Origin: JAEUSI01 sp036782915
Lineage (GTDB): Bacteria > Bacteroidota > Ignavibacteria > Tepidaquicellales > Tepidaquicellaceae
DNA length: 33,396 bases
Reading direction: 5' to 3'
Assembly: GCA_036782915.1 (NCBI GenBank)
Contig: DAIPYE010000011.1
Coordinates: 1-33,396, forward strand
The translations under genes were made by a program, and so were the position numbers. Each line of letters starts with the position of its first letter. Position 1 is the stretch's first letter. This document shows positions 33,344 through 33,396 of this stretch, in pieces. Below the pieces are notes generated by a model that saw nothing but the letters and a program-made list of their open reading frames with translations, searched no databases and was not told the origin of the DNA.

Positions 33344-33396
33344 TGCCCGGGATCGGAATCGAACCGATACTGCCTTTACAGGCAACAGGATTTTAA
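33344..33396 (-). tRNA. tRNA-Leu(UAA), 3' part, cut by the window edge
   Basis: Read on the minus strand, the sequence opens at U33 of the anticodon loop: T, anticodon TAA, AA, then the stem strand TCCTG. A long variable arm follows (TGCCT/GTAA/AGGCA), then the T arm ATCGG-TTCGATT-CCGAT, the acceptor strand CCCGGGC and discriminator A. The long variable arm makes it a class II tRNA (Leu, Ser or Tyr), and UAA fixes Leu. CCA is not encoded (the next bases are CAA). The acceptor 5' strand, D arm and 5' anticodon stem lie beyond 33396. Confidence 0.9.

Overview
The window is an AT-rich stretch of a bacterial genome, most likely from the Ignavibacteria / Chlorobi-Bacteroidota group. The best marker is a secreted metalloprotease (31814-33130) that ends in a type IX secretion (Por) sorting tail containing the NLPNPFNPTT motif typical of Ignavibacteria. 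Weak Shine-Dalgarno signals, frequent TTG starts and secreted TolB-like propellers are compatible with this. No phage, IS element, CRISPR array or obvious genomic island was seen. The content is mainly housekeeping. A run of 10 Ns at 24576-24585 shows this is a draft, probably metagenomic, assembly.

Layout. (1) 1-3455, plus strand: a heptamer tandem repeat lies directly upstream of a bifunctional (p)ppGpp synthetase/hydrolase, followed by a coupled secreted beta-propeller protein. (2) 8744-3461, minus strand: PHP phosphoesterase, lumazine synthase (ribH), folC, 3-hydroxyacyl-CoA dehydrogenase, a Fur-family regulator, a HAD hydrolase and acpS. (3) 8930-14674, plus: a heterodimeric ABC exporter pair, a second secreted beta-propeller protein, and metF ending at a strong terminator. 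(4) 14855-17260, plus: a NIF3-derived protein, a coiled-coil zinc-ribbon protein, an RNase HI and the RNase P RNA gene. (5) 17273-23172: nadA (minus), an MFS transporter (plus), two glycosyltransferase-type genes (minus) and a sugar nucleotidyltransferase (plus). (6) 25032-23203, minus: Mrp-type ATPase (interrupted by the N gap), a small lipoprotein and an Nfu-type Fe-S protein. (7) 25306-28199, plus: dnaG, a TrmO-family protein and nusB, ending in a terminator that overlaps the nusB stop. (8) 28262-31674, plus: UMF1-type MFS transporter, SirB1/transglutaminase-like protein and a secreted PLD3/PLD4-like protein. (9) 31814-33130: M43 metalloprotease with terminator. (10) 33344-33396, minus: the 3' part of a tRNA-Leu(UAA), cut by the window edge.

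Functional links. RibH supplies the flavin precursor, and MetF is a flavoprotein. FolC makes the polyglutamylated folates that MetF uses. Mrp and Nfu are Fe-S carrier/scaffold types, and NadA is a [4Fe-4S] enzyme. Segment 4 resembles the NIF3 / zinc-ribbon / RNase H gene neighbourhood known in Actinobacteria, here next to rnpB. Its NIF3 member has lost the metal-binding core and keeps the CutA-like insert domain. That is the most biologically unusual item in the window. The most unusual data-quality item is a run of substitutions in the metalloprotease, each of which appears to copy the preceding base.
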